A stretch of 64,000 nucleotides of DNA. Source: Micrasema longulum (Eukaryota; Arthropoda; Insecta; Trichoptera; Brachycentridae). Position numbers and translations under genes: made by a program. Below are positions 1 to 16,900 of this stretch, piece after piece (the stretch's first letter is position 1; every line of letters starts with the position of its first letter). Where the stretch lies: assembly GCA_022494885.1 (NCBI GenBank), contig JAGVSM010001688.1, forward strand, positions 248,001 to 312,000, read 5' to 3'. The notes beneath the pieces were generated by a model that was not told where the DNA came from, ran no database searches, and worked only from the letters and a program-made list of their open reading frames with translations.

Positions 1-136
1 AAATAGAATGTACTGTTATAGTTTTAAGCAAATCAGCTTATCCCGTGGAGAGGAATATTAGGTAAAAAAAGGTTTGATTTCATAGCAAACATCGAGTTTG
101 AGAATGAATGCAGCAACCTAACCTCCTAAACAAGTA

Positions 137-4933
<4,797 letters not shown>

Positions 4934-5246
4934 CTTGTTTTCTACATAATATTAACTTCACTTGTTTTTATTGAAATGACAGCAAAAGCAAATCAGGTAA
5001 ACGTCATTCTTACAGATGACTGTATTCTAGTATTGCTAGTTCTTAAATATTGAATTAATGAATGGTGGCGAAACACCCGTAGTATTTACGCTGAAATCAA
5101 AATTGAATCCTACAAATACTCGGACATTTTTGTGTAGTGTATTAATTTGTGGGTTCTTATTTTCACATAAATATTATTTTCCTATATAGAAACATTGAGT
5201 ACTGTCAATTTGACAATAAACAGTGCTCGCGCGCAGTTGTCAGATT
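4934..5246. promoter_or_regulatory. TMEM184C-proximal half of a split divergent promoter
   Basis: This is the sequence upstream of the TMEM184C start codon, up to the left target-site duplication of the retrotransposon (5233-5246). Together with 10869-10974 it would form a 419-bp spacer between two divergent start codons. It includes the CpG-containing block GCTCGCGCGC just before the insertion point and GTCAATTTGACAATAAACAG at about 5205-5224. No TATA box is placed convincingly for either gene, which fits a housekeeping bidirectional promoter. That role is inferred from the geometry. Confidence 0.6.
5233..5246 (+). repeat. Left target-site duplication of the retrotransposon (14 bp)
   Basis: GCAGTTGTCAGATT occurs exactly here and again at 10855-10868, directly bordering the 5608-bp element. 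This is the signature of target-primed insertion. Confidence 0.95.
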
Positions 5247-5541
5247 GGGATTGTCTATGACTAACAAAAGGTGGCGGATGTGTTTGTCATTTGTCGTGTA
5301 TTTTTCGCATTTATAAAAGTGATTTGTAAATAATAACGTATTAATTTAGTGTAATCCGTGTCAAAATAATTTTATTTAGTGTTGTGAATAATTAATATAA
5401 GTATTAATTAGTTTATTTAATTTGTATGTTAGTTTATCCATAACCTTCCACTCAGGTAACAATACAATCAGATATATTATTTTTACCTTGCATATTTTAT
5501 TGTATTTTTTTTTCTTCTAAGTTCTATTTGGTCTTAGAAAG

Positions 5542-7005
5542 ATGAACGAAATAGAAAAACCTCCAGATCCTCCAGACGGGTCAAGTTCTGACTCGTCTGG
5601 TGGCACAATGGAATCTGTTCCGGACGCCACTGAATTCGTAACTGTGGTCTCAAGGGCCAAAAAACAAAGGTTAATAAAACCAAGGAAGTCGAGTTCTGAC
5701 TCAGACCGCGTCCTTCCTCATAAATCTCCCAGCTCACGACCAATTGTTTCTGCAACCCCAACCACATCGCAGGATACAATCATAGTAACTCCAACTCCCA
5801 CACCTCCAAACAAAACACAATCCCGCATGTACAACGGAATGGACCGAGCTCCGTTCATCGTACATGTCACCAAATTCCAGGTAGATTGCGACACCCCAAC
5901 CAACCTTTACGATATTGACTTTGGTCGCTTCCTCCATAAGAATAATATCCGGACGGTCTGGAACGGAATTAAATCTGTCGGCCGTAACCGAGTGTCTGTG
6001 GAGTTTAAGACAGCGAACGAAGCCAATTCGTTTGTCAAATCAGAAATTCTGAAAACAGCGAAATATAACGCATTTGTACCTACTTTCCAGGTTACGAAAC
6101 AGGGTGTAACCAAAGGTATTCCCTCACACTGGTCCGAACAGGACATAGTGGAGAATGCTGAGGTACCCCACGGGTTTGGTAAAGTAATAAAGGCCCGACG
6201 ACTGAATTATCGATCGAGAACAGGTGACGTAGTCGAATGGAAACCTTCCCGCACGGTTGTCCTGACTTTCGACTCCAAGGCACTCCCATCCCACATCTCA
6301 ATGTTCAATGTCTCACTCCCCGTAGAGCTCTACGTGTTTCCGACTATCCAGTGCTACAAGTGCTGTAAATTCGGGCACACAAAAACCATCTGCAGATCTT
6401 CCGCACGCTGCTACAAATGTAGCTCTCCACATAATGGGGAGACCTGCACTGTAGCGGAGAATGCGCAAAAATGCCTAAACTGCTCTGGAAATCATTCAGC
6501 CATCAGCAAGATATGTCCAGAACTGAAAAGGCAACAGAACATCAAGCATACAATGGCCGATAAAAGCATCTCGTATGTTGAGGCTTCTAAGATGTATGGA
6601 AGAGCAACGGTTTCATATGCAGAAATCGCTTCCAAAGCGCCAATTCCCCAAAGACCCAAAGACCCTGTTAAACCTAACCCGTTAGTGTCTTTCCAGAAAT
6701 CAGTGGAGAGGAAGTCGAAATCAGGAAAACTTCCTTCCAAATCCAATACTCCCAAACCTGATTCCTCCCTCCTTTTTTTCCCGAATGGACAACTTCCATT
6801 TGTGTCCAATGGAGGTGCTATCCCCAGCACAGGTTCATCACCCAATACATCATTAATCTCCACACTCCTAAATCTACTTCTCTCACTCCTTCAGAATAAT
6901 CCTGAAATACCGTCCAACGTTGCCCACCAACTTCAACATATCAATTCAATTTTACATACCCACAATGACTCCTCCGATGAGGATTCTACAGTGGAACGCC
7001 CATAG
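5542..7005 (+). CDS. Retrotransposon ORF1: gag-like nucleic-acid-binding protein
   Basis: This is an intact 487-residue frame. The N-terminus is Ser/Pro/Thr-rich. A central conserved domain (about residues 95-265) precedes three CCHC-type knuckles at roughly residues 270-330: CYKCCKFGHTKTIC, CYKCSSPHNGETC and CLNCSGNHSAISKIC. In this class ORF1 coats the element RNA and takes it to the nucleus as a ribonucleoprotein. The first ATG after the 5' UTR is used. The last 41 bp overlap the start of ORF2, suggesting translational reinitiation or coupling for ORF2 (inference). A low-complexity Pro/Ser/Lys tail follows the knuckles. Confidence 0.92.
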   Translation: MNEIEKPPDPPDGSSSDSSGGTMESVPDATEFVTVVSRAKKQRLIKPRKSSSDSDRVLPHKSPSSRPIVSATPTTSQDTIIVTPTPTPPNKTQSRMYNGMDRAPFIVHVTKFQVDCDTPTNLYDIDFGRFLHKNNIRTVWNGIKSVGRNRVSVEFKTANEANSFVKSEILKTAKYNAFVPTFQVTKQGVTKGIPSHWSEQDIVENAEVPHGFGKVIKARRLNYRSRTGDVVEWKPSRTVVLTFDSKALPSHISMFNVSLPVELYVFPTIQCYKCCKFGHTKTICRSSARCYKCSSPHNGETCTVAENAQKCLNCSGNHSAISKICPELKRQQNIKHTMADKSISYVEASKMYGRATVSYAEIASKAPIPQRPKDPVKPNPLVSFQKSVERKSKSGKLPSKSNTPKPDSSLLFFPNGQLPFVSNGGAIPSTGSSPNTSLISTLLNLLLSLLQNNPEIPSNVAHQLQHINSILHTHNDSSDEDSTVERP

Positions 7006-10000
7006 CCTCCTTAATAAAAAAGAAGATCTTCTTCATACCCTGCAAGAAGAATCTATCTCTCTCGCGGCCATTTCGGAGACGTGGATGATCCCGGGATCTA
7101 ATGCCAGGTTCCGGGGGTTCCATTGTCTCCGGGATGATCGCGATGATGGGAGGGGTGGGTCTGCCCTTCTCATCAAAAACTCCCTTCCCTTTACCCCGGT
7201 CAACGTCAAGCCTGCAGGTTGCCCTTTTCAAGTGACGGCTGCAAAGGTTAATGACTTGACTATCCTATCCATCTATATTTCCCCATCCAATAAACCTTCA
7301 AAGTCAATGCTCCTCTCTATGTTCCAAAAATTAACTCCCCCGTTCCTTGTTCTTGGAGATTTTAATGCTCATCACTCCCTGTGGGGCGCTCCGACATGCG
7401 ACAGAATAGGAAGAGACATTATTGATCTTTTAGATGAGGTGAACATGTGTGTTCTTAATGATGGTTCCCCAACTCGTCTCCAACTCCCAAACCAACGACC
7501 CAGTGCTGTAGATTTATCAATCTCCAGCGCTGGAATAACATCATCACTGCATTGGTCCATCAAGGAAGACACTCTTGGTAGTGACCACTATCCCATATTA
7601 GTCGACATCATGTTCAGCTATAGACATTGCCAAAGTGGCCTATCCCCTGGGGGAAGGCGAAGACCGAGATACATTACGGAAAGAGTTAAGTGGAAGAACT
7701 TCTCTGATGACATTGAACTCAAAGTGAACGAGCTGCCCATTCCGACGAAAGAAAATGTAATGAAATGCTATGAAGCATTATCATCATACATTGTCGAAGC
7801 AGCAGACAGACATGTCCCTATAAAGCAAGGAAATAACAAAAGTAAACCTCCTCCCGCCCCATGGTGGGATAGCGAATGTGCGGATGCAGTTTTAAAAAGG
7901 AAAAGACTAGCCAAAGTCTACTCTTTAAACATGAGCCTGAAAAATCTATTGATTTTCAAACAAGCAGAAGCCAAAACAAAACGCCTGTTAAGAAACAAGA
8001 AAAGGGAAGGATGGAAAAACTTTTGTTGCTCTTTATCGCGAGATGTGCCAATATCGATCGTTTGGAGCATGATACGCAGATTTAGAGGTTCTTTCACTCC
8101 ACCTGTGAGACGTCCTGAGTCTCTTGGGTGGGTTGAGGAGTTCGCCAACAAGTTAGCCCCGCAGACTGCTAATAACTGGAATGAGTCTCCCTATTGGTAC
8201 CAGTTTACTGATAGAGGCTGGTTGGATCATAGCTTTAGTTCAGATGAACTGAAGACTGTTCTGACACGGCTTAAGGACTCAGCTCCAGGGATCGACGGTA
8301 TCTTATATAGCTTCATACAACATAACAGTGACCTTACCCTCTCCTACATCCTATCACTGATCAATATGATCTTTGAATCAGGTAACATTCCCCCTTCATG
8401 GAAAACCCAATCCATCATTCCTATCCTTAAACCTAACAAGGACCCAAATTTTGGTACTTCCTACCGCCCCATAGCCCTCTCCTCCACACTGTTGAAAGTT
8501 GCGGAACATATGGTGAGACAACGCTTGGACTGGTTTGTGGAGAGCTCGAAAATTCTCCCAGAGTCTCAATTTGGATTTAGGAAAAGAAAGAGCACTATTG
8601 AAAGCGTATCGGTTCTGACATCCGATATCAGAGCCGCTCTGACAAATAAAGAATTCCTAATCGGTGTCTGTCTGGACATAAGTGGAGCATATGATAATGT
8701 TATAATACATATTCTGGAAGCTAAAATGCTACGAATTGGAATCCCGCGAAAGCTCACTTCTTTTATAGCAAACTTGATTCTCTCCAGAAAGGTAGAAATC
8801 AGTGTTCGCGGTCATGCTGTGGTGGAGAGAGAGTTGAGCAAGGGACTACCTCAGGGTTCTGTCTTGAGCCCGATTCTCTTCAATATCTATACGCATGACA
8901 TCAGCGGAATTGTTCCCTCAGAGACAAGTTTGCTTCAGTACGCGGACGACTTCTTCATGTATGCATATGGGAAGGACCCAAAGAATCTGGAAAATGTACT
9001 AAATTTAGGTATGAGAAATATCAGGAATTGGTTAGTGGATCATGGTTTAGACCTGTCGACTGGTAAAAGTAATGCCATAACCTTCTGTAGACAGCGAAAA
9101 ATCCCAACCATAAAAATTCAGCATGGAGATGAGATAGTCCCTTTTACGACCCAGATTAAGTTCTTGGGAGTAATTCTGGACACTCATCTTACATGGAACT
9201 CATACATAAATCATATAGTAAACAAGTGTCAAGCCGGATTGAATACGTTAAGAGCAGTCTCGCGAGTATGGTGGGGAAGCCACCCTTTTATACAGAGACT
9301 TTTTTATACTGCGTATATCCGGAGCCATCTCGATTATGCCTCGTTCCTTTTAGAACCATGTTCAAAAAAGAATCTCAAAGACTCGACCGGATTCAATCCC
9401 AAAGTCTGAGACTAGTCATCGGAGCAATGAAGTCCTCTCCAATTAACGCTTTACAGGTAGAGGCCTCTGATGCCCCACTCGGAATGAGAAGACAATATTT
9501 GGCGGATAGGTTTTTGCTAAAATGCTCCGTCCAAAAGAGTAACCTGCTCCTCAAAAAAGTAAAATCACTCTCTGATAGTGTGACGTCATCATCTTTCTGG
9601 TCCCATAAACCGCTCCCTTTACTTGTCAACAGCTTTATTTTTTACAAATCTTTTGAATTTAACATCAACCCTAAAGACCTTCTTCCCCTTTATCGTTTTC
9701 CATTTAAAGTTTCTATATACGCCCCAAATATTGAACTCACATTTGGAGTTGAAAGCCACCTACAGCCCCGGTGTACATTTAACCGTATTCGGTCGTCAAG
9801 ATGGATAGGTTGGAGAATTATCTACACTGATGGATCTCGGTCAGATTCGCCAACCCACACGGGTGCGGCCATATATTGTGAAGACGACGACTATCAAAAG
9901 TTGTACAAATTGCACAAGAATGCTTCCGTATTTACAGCGGAATGTATTGCAATCCGAGAAGCTGTCAAATACGCTTTAAGCTCACAATATAGCAAGTTTC

Positions 10001-10685
10001 TTATCCTGTCGGATTCCCTGAGTGCCTTACAAAAAATCAAATCCCCTCCATCCTCTTATCCCGAGGATGAGCTCTGCGTGGAAACTCGATTTCTTCTATC
10101 TTTATCAGAGGCATCCAATAAGAGTATTGTTATGTCCTGGATCCCTAGCCATTGTGGTATTCCCGGGAACGAAAAAGTGGACGCGTTAGCAAAGGAGGCG
10201 GTCCACTCCGGGGATCCTGCCTATAGTAATTTACTACCACTAGGTGATCTCCTTGTTATGACGAAGGAGAAGCAACTTCGCACATGGCAAGAATATTGGG
10301 TAGCCTCCTCCCAAGCCAAGGGTAAACATCTTTTCAAACTGAAACCAAATGTATCAGAAAAACCTTGGTTTTCCAAAGTGATTCTGAACAAGTTTGAAAC
10401 ATCCTCCATATGCAGAATGCGCATTGGGCACTGCTGCAATGGTTCTCACCTGTTCAGAATCCATGTCCGGGACTCTGCCATTTGCGAATGTCAGCTAGAT
10501 GAGGAAGATTTAAACCATATTTTTTTGGATGCCCCATAAATGATTGTTATCCTGATTTCCTATCCGACCTCTCTGATATTAATATCCCATTCCCTATTCA
10601 TATTCTAACTCTCCTGTCCCCACCCAATAAACGTGTATATAAAATCTTATGTAAATATCTAGTTGTAAATGGTGTAAAGTTGTAA
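6965..10685 (+). pseudogene. Retrotransposon ORF2: endonuclease, reverse transcriptase, RNase H (two frameshifts)
   Basis: The first ATG overlapping ORF1 is at 6965. Domains in order: AP-type endonuclease (RILQWNAHSL at the start, LGDFNAHHSLWG at about 7350, GSDHYP at about 7580); reverse transcriptase at 8280-8990 (SYRPIALSS, CLDISGAYDN, GLPQGSVLSPILFN, then YADD at 8938-8949); RNase H at 9820-10200 (YTDGSRS, TAECIAIREAV, LSDSLSAL, GNEKVDALAKEA); and a terminal Cys/His patch. One uninterrupted frame ends at 9409 and a second runs to 10539. Homology crosses from one to the other at an A-run (9364-9369) that appears one base short. Another apparent one-base deletion at about 10526-10534 causes the stop at 10539, beyond which matching sequence continues to a TAA at 10683-10685. 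The normal product would be about 1240 residues. A homopolymer sequencing error could explain the first break. Confidence 0.9.
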
Positions 10686-10854
10686 ATATGTTTTATTATT
10701 ATATGTATATATTATATTTAATACTAACATACTAACTTGTACATATTATATTACTAAAACATGTGTATATATGTAAAAAACAAAAATACTCGACACTGGC
10801 CAGAACACCCGAATTGAGAAGTGAAAAGGCCAGGAAAAAAACGAAGAAGAAGAA

Positions 10855-10868
10855 GCAGTTGTCAGATT
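10855..10868 (+). repeat. Right target-site duplication of the retrotransposon (14 bp)
   Basis: This is an exact repeat of 5233-5246, directly after the GAA-rich tail of the element. Confidence 0.95.
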
Positions 10869-10974
10869 AATTTTTAGTTTTAGGTTATATTTTCGTTTAA
10901 AAAATACGTTTCTACGTTACTGATTCGTCCTTGGGAAATGTATTTTGTCTTGTTATAAATCTGACATTTGAATA
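10869..10974 (+). promoter_or_regulatory. Lipoyl synthase proximal promoter and 5' UTR remnant
   Basis: Only 106 bp separate the retrotransposon's right flank from the lipoyl synthase start codon. The stretch is AT-rich with one TTTTAGGTTATATTTT segment. Any promoter element of the host gene more than about 100 bp upstream is now about 5.6 kb away, unless transcription starts within this segment or in the 3' end of the element. Confidence 0.55.
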
Positions 10975-13900
10975 ATGCATCGAACGTGTCTTAAGAGCCT
11001 AGGAAGTCTTAAAATCAAGGTGTGTAATTGTAATATTTGTTTATTATTCAATCAAAATTCGCTGTCTTATGTCATATTTTTTTTTAGGAATTGCGTTATA
11101 GCCATTCATCGAAAATAGAAGCGATCCGAAAAAAACTAGAAGATGGTCCTGCTCTTCAAGACTTCCTCGCAGAGGAACCCGTAAAAGATTGGACAGAATA
11201 TGACGGGAAGCTCAAGCGTGAAAAGGGGGAGAATCAAAGGTTAAGGCTACCTCCATGGCTGAAAACAAATATACCTACAGGTTTGTCTAGAATTCATCTT
11301 TTTTTTTTTACTAGTTTAAAACGAACTAAATATGTTATTATGAAATTCGAATGCAATACAGAAATTATAACTAAACATATTCGCGAACTTTATGGGAATT
11401 ATTCAAAAATTTGGTTGTGGTATAAAACAGCATTTTCTGTATGAGTGGGTTAAATGCAAAACCGCTACTGCGCATGATCACGGTTTTTGGGAAGACCAAA
11501 TAAACTAGCAGCAAAAAGACTATTTCTTTTAAGTTCAATGTGCAACTTGTGCGTGGTATAACAGGTAGCGAAAATACTATTAATTTAAAGTTGAATGTGC
11601 ACATTGAACTTAAAAGAAATAGTCATTTGGCAACCAGTTTTGTTGATCTTCCCATAAATAGTGATCATGCACATTATTTTTATTATGAATAACTTATATA
11701 GCGCCCTTTTTGTAATATAATATCTCATGGGCGCTTTACAAATTTATTATATAAGTAAAAAAAAATATTTAATTATAACTTTTTTTATTTGTAACTTAAG
11801 TAAAAGAGAGCAAGTGGGTTTTAAGTTTTTTATGAAACATTACTTCACTCTCACAGCCTCGCACCTCTATTGGGAGAGCATTCTATGCCATAGGACCTGC
11901 GACCGAAAATGAGCATTTGCCGAATTTAGTGCTCTGTTTGCGTACAGGTATAATAATTTTTCCTCTCAACGTAGATGTAGCTGATTTAAGAGTGAGACGT
12001 CTGTCAGCTAGTTCATCTGGAATGCAAAGTTACCTTAGATATTCTGGAGCAGATTTGTGCAGTGACTTATACATAAGCCAACAGAGTTTGTATTCCACCC
12101 TCTGTGGAAAACGTAGCCAGTGTAGTTCCCGAAGTAGTGGAGTGATATGACCGAACTAAAGATTCCAAAAATAACATGGACAGTGGCGGTTTTGCATTTA
12201 CCTCATTTATGAAATCGTTTTTTCGTGACTCCCTGTCAACTTTAAAGAGCGAAGATGGCCTCTGCAACAGAGGTCGAAATGTGGTTATAGTTGAATCCTA
12301 CATGGGTTCACCCAAAAAACATTTCAAATACCTAAGTATTGAGAACAGTGACATTTATTTAGCATTTTCTGTTCTGTAATTAGTTAATCTGTAAATATTT
12401 ATTATAATTCTTCTTTCTCTATCTGATCCTATTTCATTTGGGGTCGGCTCTTCTTGCCCTTCCTCTCCACAGTTCTCTACTCTGGGTCATCGTCCAACTA
12501 GGCTCCTTCACCTCCCTTTTTATAGCACTTCATCCTGTGGCACTGGGTTGACCTCTACCTCTTTGTCCCTCATGAAGTTTTAGCGTGTATGCACCACATT
12601 TTCCTCCTGCCTCGCTTAATGGCCATACCAATTCAGTCTGGATTCCCTCATCTTCTCCGCAACTGAACCACCCCGAAACTGCTCCAAATATCACATCCCC
12701 CGACCACCTGAGCATCTTCATCTCATTATTTATTATACATTAAAAAAATCTTTAGTTATTTATCCGACATTAAAGAATAATTATGTATTTTATAAAATGG
12801 TACCCTTCAAAAATATTTTGTATGAGAGTATTCTAATATTCATGCAATTTAAGTACTTTTGTATACATATTTATTTCAGGCTCAAATTTCAGCAAATTAA
12901 AAGACCAGTTAAGAAATTTGAACCTTAATACTGTCTGCGAGGAAGCAAGGTGCCCAAATATTGGAGAATGCTGGGGAGGAGGAAAGCATGGCACTGCTAC
13001 AGCAACTATAATGGTGAATTTTTTGTTATGGTTTTTACACAGGAAATATAATTTAAGACCGTTTTAAAAACTCAAATGTCATAAACCATAAATTTTTCAA
13101 GAGTGTTCTAATTAAATATCATGGTTTACCGAGATTTTTACACATTTGAATAAAAATAAATGAAATATGTGTACCTTTACAGCACTGTTTAGAAATTTAT
13201 ATTTTGTTCTCACAAGAATTCAAATGTCAATGTGACATTTGCTGTTTAAATGCAAACTATGCAAAATTTACTCTGAATGTTTAAAATAAAACAAAAGTAA
13301 ATTAATCTTTGTCATTTCATTATAATCAGGGACTTTGAATTCCTTAAGAATTATTTAAAAAAAAACGTTCTAATATCAGAGAATCATAAAATCAAATAAA
13401 ATTAAAATACATATGCAAATATGAACTTAAATGTATTTATAATAGGGTTTTTAATTTTTGTTAAAGATTTTAACAAATTAAGATTAATAAGTATGTTAGC
13501 ACTAATGTCAATATGTTAAATACTTAGCATCTATCTACCCTTTAAAACCTTTTGCGAGCTCAATGTTTATCTTTTTCTTTGTCAAGATATTAAGACTACC
13601 AATTAAACAAACATATGTTTAATATAGTTTATTGTTTTGTGTAACTTTGAAATAATCACCTACAAACAAACATTAATCATCTTTATATCTGCCTTTCCTA
13701 TTTTTTTGCTTGCTTTTTCCAAACCACTTATCTTAAACTCAAACCTTAATTATACTCAATAAAAGTATTATATTTTGGTGCTTAATTTTACAGATTTTGG
13801 TGTTTAATTTGTTGAAAATTTTGGTTTATGTAATATTATTTTAATATTGACGAGCTCAGCTATAATATAATACTAACCTTAATTAAAAAAAAAAAAATTA

Positions 13901-16900
13901 ACACAATTAAAAACCGTGTTTTAAAAAAAGCAAATGTCCAAATTTTTCCTTTTTGTAAATATATTATATTTGCCAATTTAAAATCTATCCTAATGCTTCT
14001 TTTTTATTATTATTAAATTGATTTTGTATAACTCTGTCGGTTAGGTTGAAATATAAATATTTTTCACAATCACAGTTGATAAATAATGACAAACTTCTCT
14101 TAACTAACCCCTGGGTTATCACTAACAATTATATTAAGAATGCTGAATTTGTTTATCTATCTTACAGGGTGTGTTTGCATTTAATAACAGACATGAATTT
14201 TTCTGTTTTACTGAATGTTATTACTATCAAATTAATGATAATGTTATAATATTTTATTATACACACAGTGGTAATGGCTCCTGACCAAAAATATTAGTAC
14301 CTAGTACATTTATTTACATTTTGTAAACTTGGACTATGTATAATACTATTAGAATATAATAAATAATAAGTCTGGCATGGTGTAATAAACAAGCTATATG
14401 TGCAATGACGGCCCGCGCATCAGAATGTTAAATTCTCCATTGCTTTTGTTTAGGTACATACACACTAACACATCGTCACCCTAACTTGTAAAACTCTTAA
14501 GTCCATGGCATTTTCGGTTTGGACTTTAAATAGTCTATAAGTGTGTTAAACTTACATTTTTTACATTTTACATTTTTTTTTACACCACAACAGGCCAGGA
14601 GGCCTAATTACAGTGGTGAATTACATCACAGAGCACCCAGGCTTGAGAAAAATCACATTTAAATTTTTGTGTTCTCACCGGGAATCGAACCCGGAACCTT
14701 CCGTGCGTGAGTCAAGTGTCTTGACCACTACACCACGGTGGCCGCCTAAACTTGTATATTCATATAGTGTACCACTATTTTTTAAAAAATATTTGCAAAA
14801 AAAACTTCGCTATTGAAGTAAAAACCCTTTTTTATTCTTCCCTACCTGAACAAAAAGTTAGTTTGGGACTTAAAAGTTTTACGAGTTAGGCCGATGATAT
14901 TATATGTAAGTAAATTGTAGAAATTCTTACCTATATCACATGATCAAAGTGAGGTTATGAGGTAATAGCAAACTATCTGCACATGTGCCGGCACTGCGAG
15001 GATTATGTACATTGTCTTCTCTCTCTAAAGCATAATTTACCATTATGAAGCGTAGTCTAACTCTCCCAAGCCACAGTTTGACCACATTTGGTATTTTTCA
15101 TACAAATTTCGAGTTAAAGCTAGTGCAAAACAAAATATGAACGGTGATGATTGGCGCACAACATAAAAAGACTGTCCACTAGAGATGGTCTCGCTAGATC
15201 TTTAGGCGGTAGTATTGAATAAAATATATGCATAAAGTTTTTTTTGTATTTTTATAATTGATCATTTTAAAAATTACTGTACTTGTACTGTACTTATCCA
15301 CGGGTGATGGATTTATTTATTTATTTTATTCATACTTCCCCTTGTCCCTACCTTGTAGACGATGAGAGGGGAGTTTTAGAGCGACAGTGGAAAGGACATT
15401 AAAAGTTGTAAATGTAAATATTTGTTCTCGCTTTTCCTTACTGAATTTGGTTAGTCGAGGAAAACATATAATCAATTCGTAATGAAAAAAAAAATTGCTT
15501 GCTTGTATGAGTGAATCTGAAGAAAGATATTTAGTATTTAAATCGGATTCGGGTATGTGACGGATGCTTTCAATGTACTTATCCTTACATTACATATAAT
15601 TACTTTATAATATGGAAACTTCACTGGTCCATTAGAGTGAGGTCTAACTGTGTAAAATATAAAACTATGTAACTGTACTGTATGTTTCCTAAATAAAAGA
15701 AAAGAAAAAAAAAAATAATGCTAAGAAACCGCCTTTGATCTTTACATATTGATAAATCTATGTAAATAAACAAAAAAAACTGACTTAACACAGGTAATTT
15801 CTAGCTAGCCAGGATCATACAATTGTATCATCCGATAAAAAAATCTAAAATATAAACAAATAAATGACTTCAAGGCAAAATTATTTTCAAAATGTCATTA
15901 ATGATTGTTACTGTCCGTTTTAAAATCAGATGTATAGGTACACCTACAAATTGAGTGGTGGATTTTTACATTTTAGCTTCTTGGTGACACCTGTACACGT
16001 GGATGCAGATTTTGTTCTGTAAAAACTGCCAAAACCCCTCCCGCACCAGATCCAAATGAACCAAAGAATACAGCGTATGCTATCGCTCAGTGGGGACTTA
16101 ACTATGTAGTACTGACATCTGTTGATAGAGATGGTAACAAACTTTTAATAATATAATTTTTCCCTGTTTTGCTGACGATTTATTAGATGGGCTTTAACCC
16201 GTTAAAGAATATCTCTATTTGTCTGAAATTGATTGTATATAGAAAGTATACTTTGGTAGATTTATATTTTATTGTGAATTTGATAGCTGATTTTTCGAAT
16301 TTTTGCCATAAAAAGATCACAATTTCAAATACTAAATATATAATATTAATATATAATATTTAATACTAATATTTTTGATTATAAAATGTTTTTTTGTTTA
16401 TTTTGTATGGTGCTCAGTTGCAGAAGTATTTCATCACCATGGTGGTGAAAACAACCGAGGCACAGTATCATAGTTTTAAGAATGATGGTAGTACCGGCAT
16501 TTATTCAACTAGGTTAATGAAACCCTTAAAATATATTTATTACCGGATATGGATGTATATACATTTTAAAAGGAAATGTTATGAACAAGTTTGTAAGAAA
16601 AGAGATATTAGGTATTTTCCAAAATGACTATTTACCTAATAATGTTTTATTGACTTAGACATGCCTGATGGAGGGTCTTCTCATTTTGCTGAAACAGTGC
16701 AAGAAATAAAGAAGCAGTGAGTGTTTTCATATCCAGTGTACTTAATTATTATGAGGAATCTTCTGTATGGAAATTATCTTGAAACTTTTCTTTAAGGAAT
16801 TCTGAAATATTGGTGGAGTGTTTGGTACCAGATTTTAGAGGAAATGCAGAATGTATTGAACGCATTGCTCTTAGTGGATTAGATGTGTTTGCTCATAATA

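Larger units (their letters stand above)
5247..10854 (+). mobile_element. Full-length non-LTR retrotransposon, I-like group (ORF1, EN, RT, RNase H)
   Basis: The element is bounded by the exact 14-bp duplications at 5233-5246 and 10855-10868. Its layout is a 5' UTR (5247-5541), ORF1 (5542-7005), ORF2 (6965 to about 10685, overlapping ORF1 by 41 bp in another frame) and a 3' UTR ending in a GAAGAAGAA tail. The combination of AP endonuclease, reverse transcriptase and a C-terminal RNase H with a multi-knuckle gag-like ORF1 fits the I group, or a neighbouring RNase H-bearing lineage, rather than jockey itself, which lacks RNase H. Base composition is richer in GC than the surrounding DNA. Intact ends, exact duplications and few lesions point to a recent insertion. 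Confidence 0.93.
11281..12879 (+). other. LIAS intron 2, filled with transposon relics
   Basis: The donor is GTTTGT and the acceptor TTATTTCAG. It holds a foldback element (11470-11673), a minus-strand LINE C-terminus (about 11690-12155) and a second LINE-like minus-strand fragment (about 12400-12725). About 12160-12400 is mixed sequence that I cannot assign. Confidence 0.85.

Noticed and set aside
6920..10539. Two long frames (829 and 448 codons) read as separate genes
   Set aside because: Homology runs continuously from reverse transcriptase to RNase H across the overlap. They are one ORF2 broken by an apparent single-base loss.
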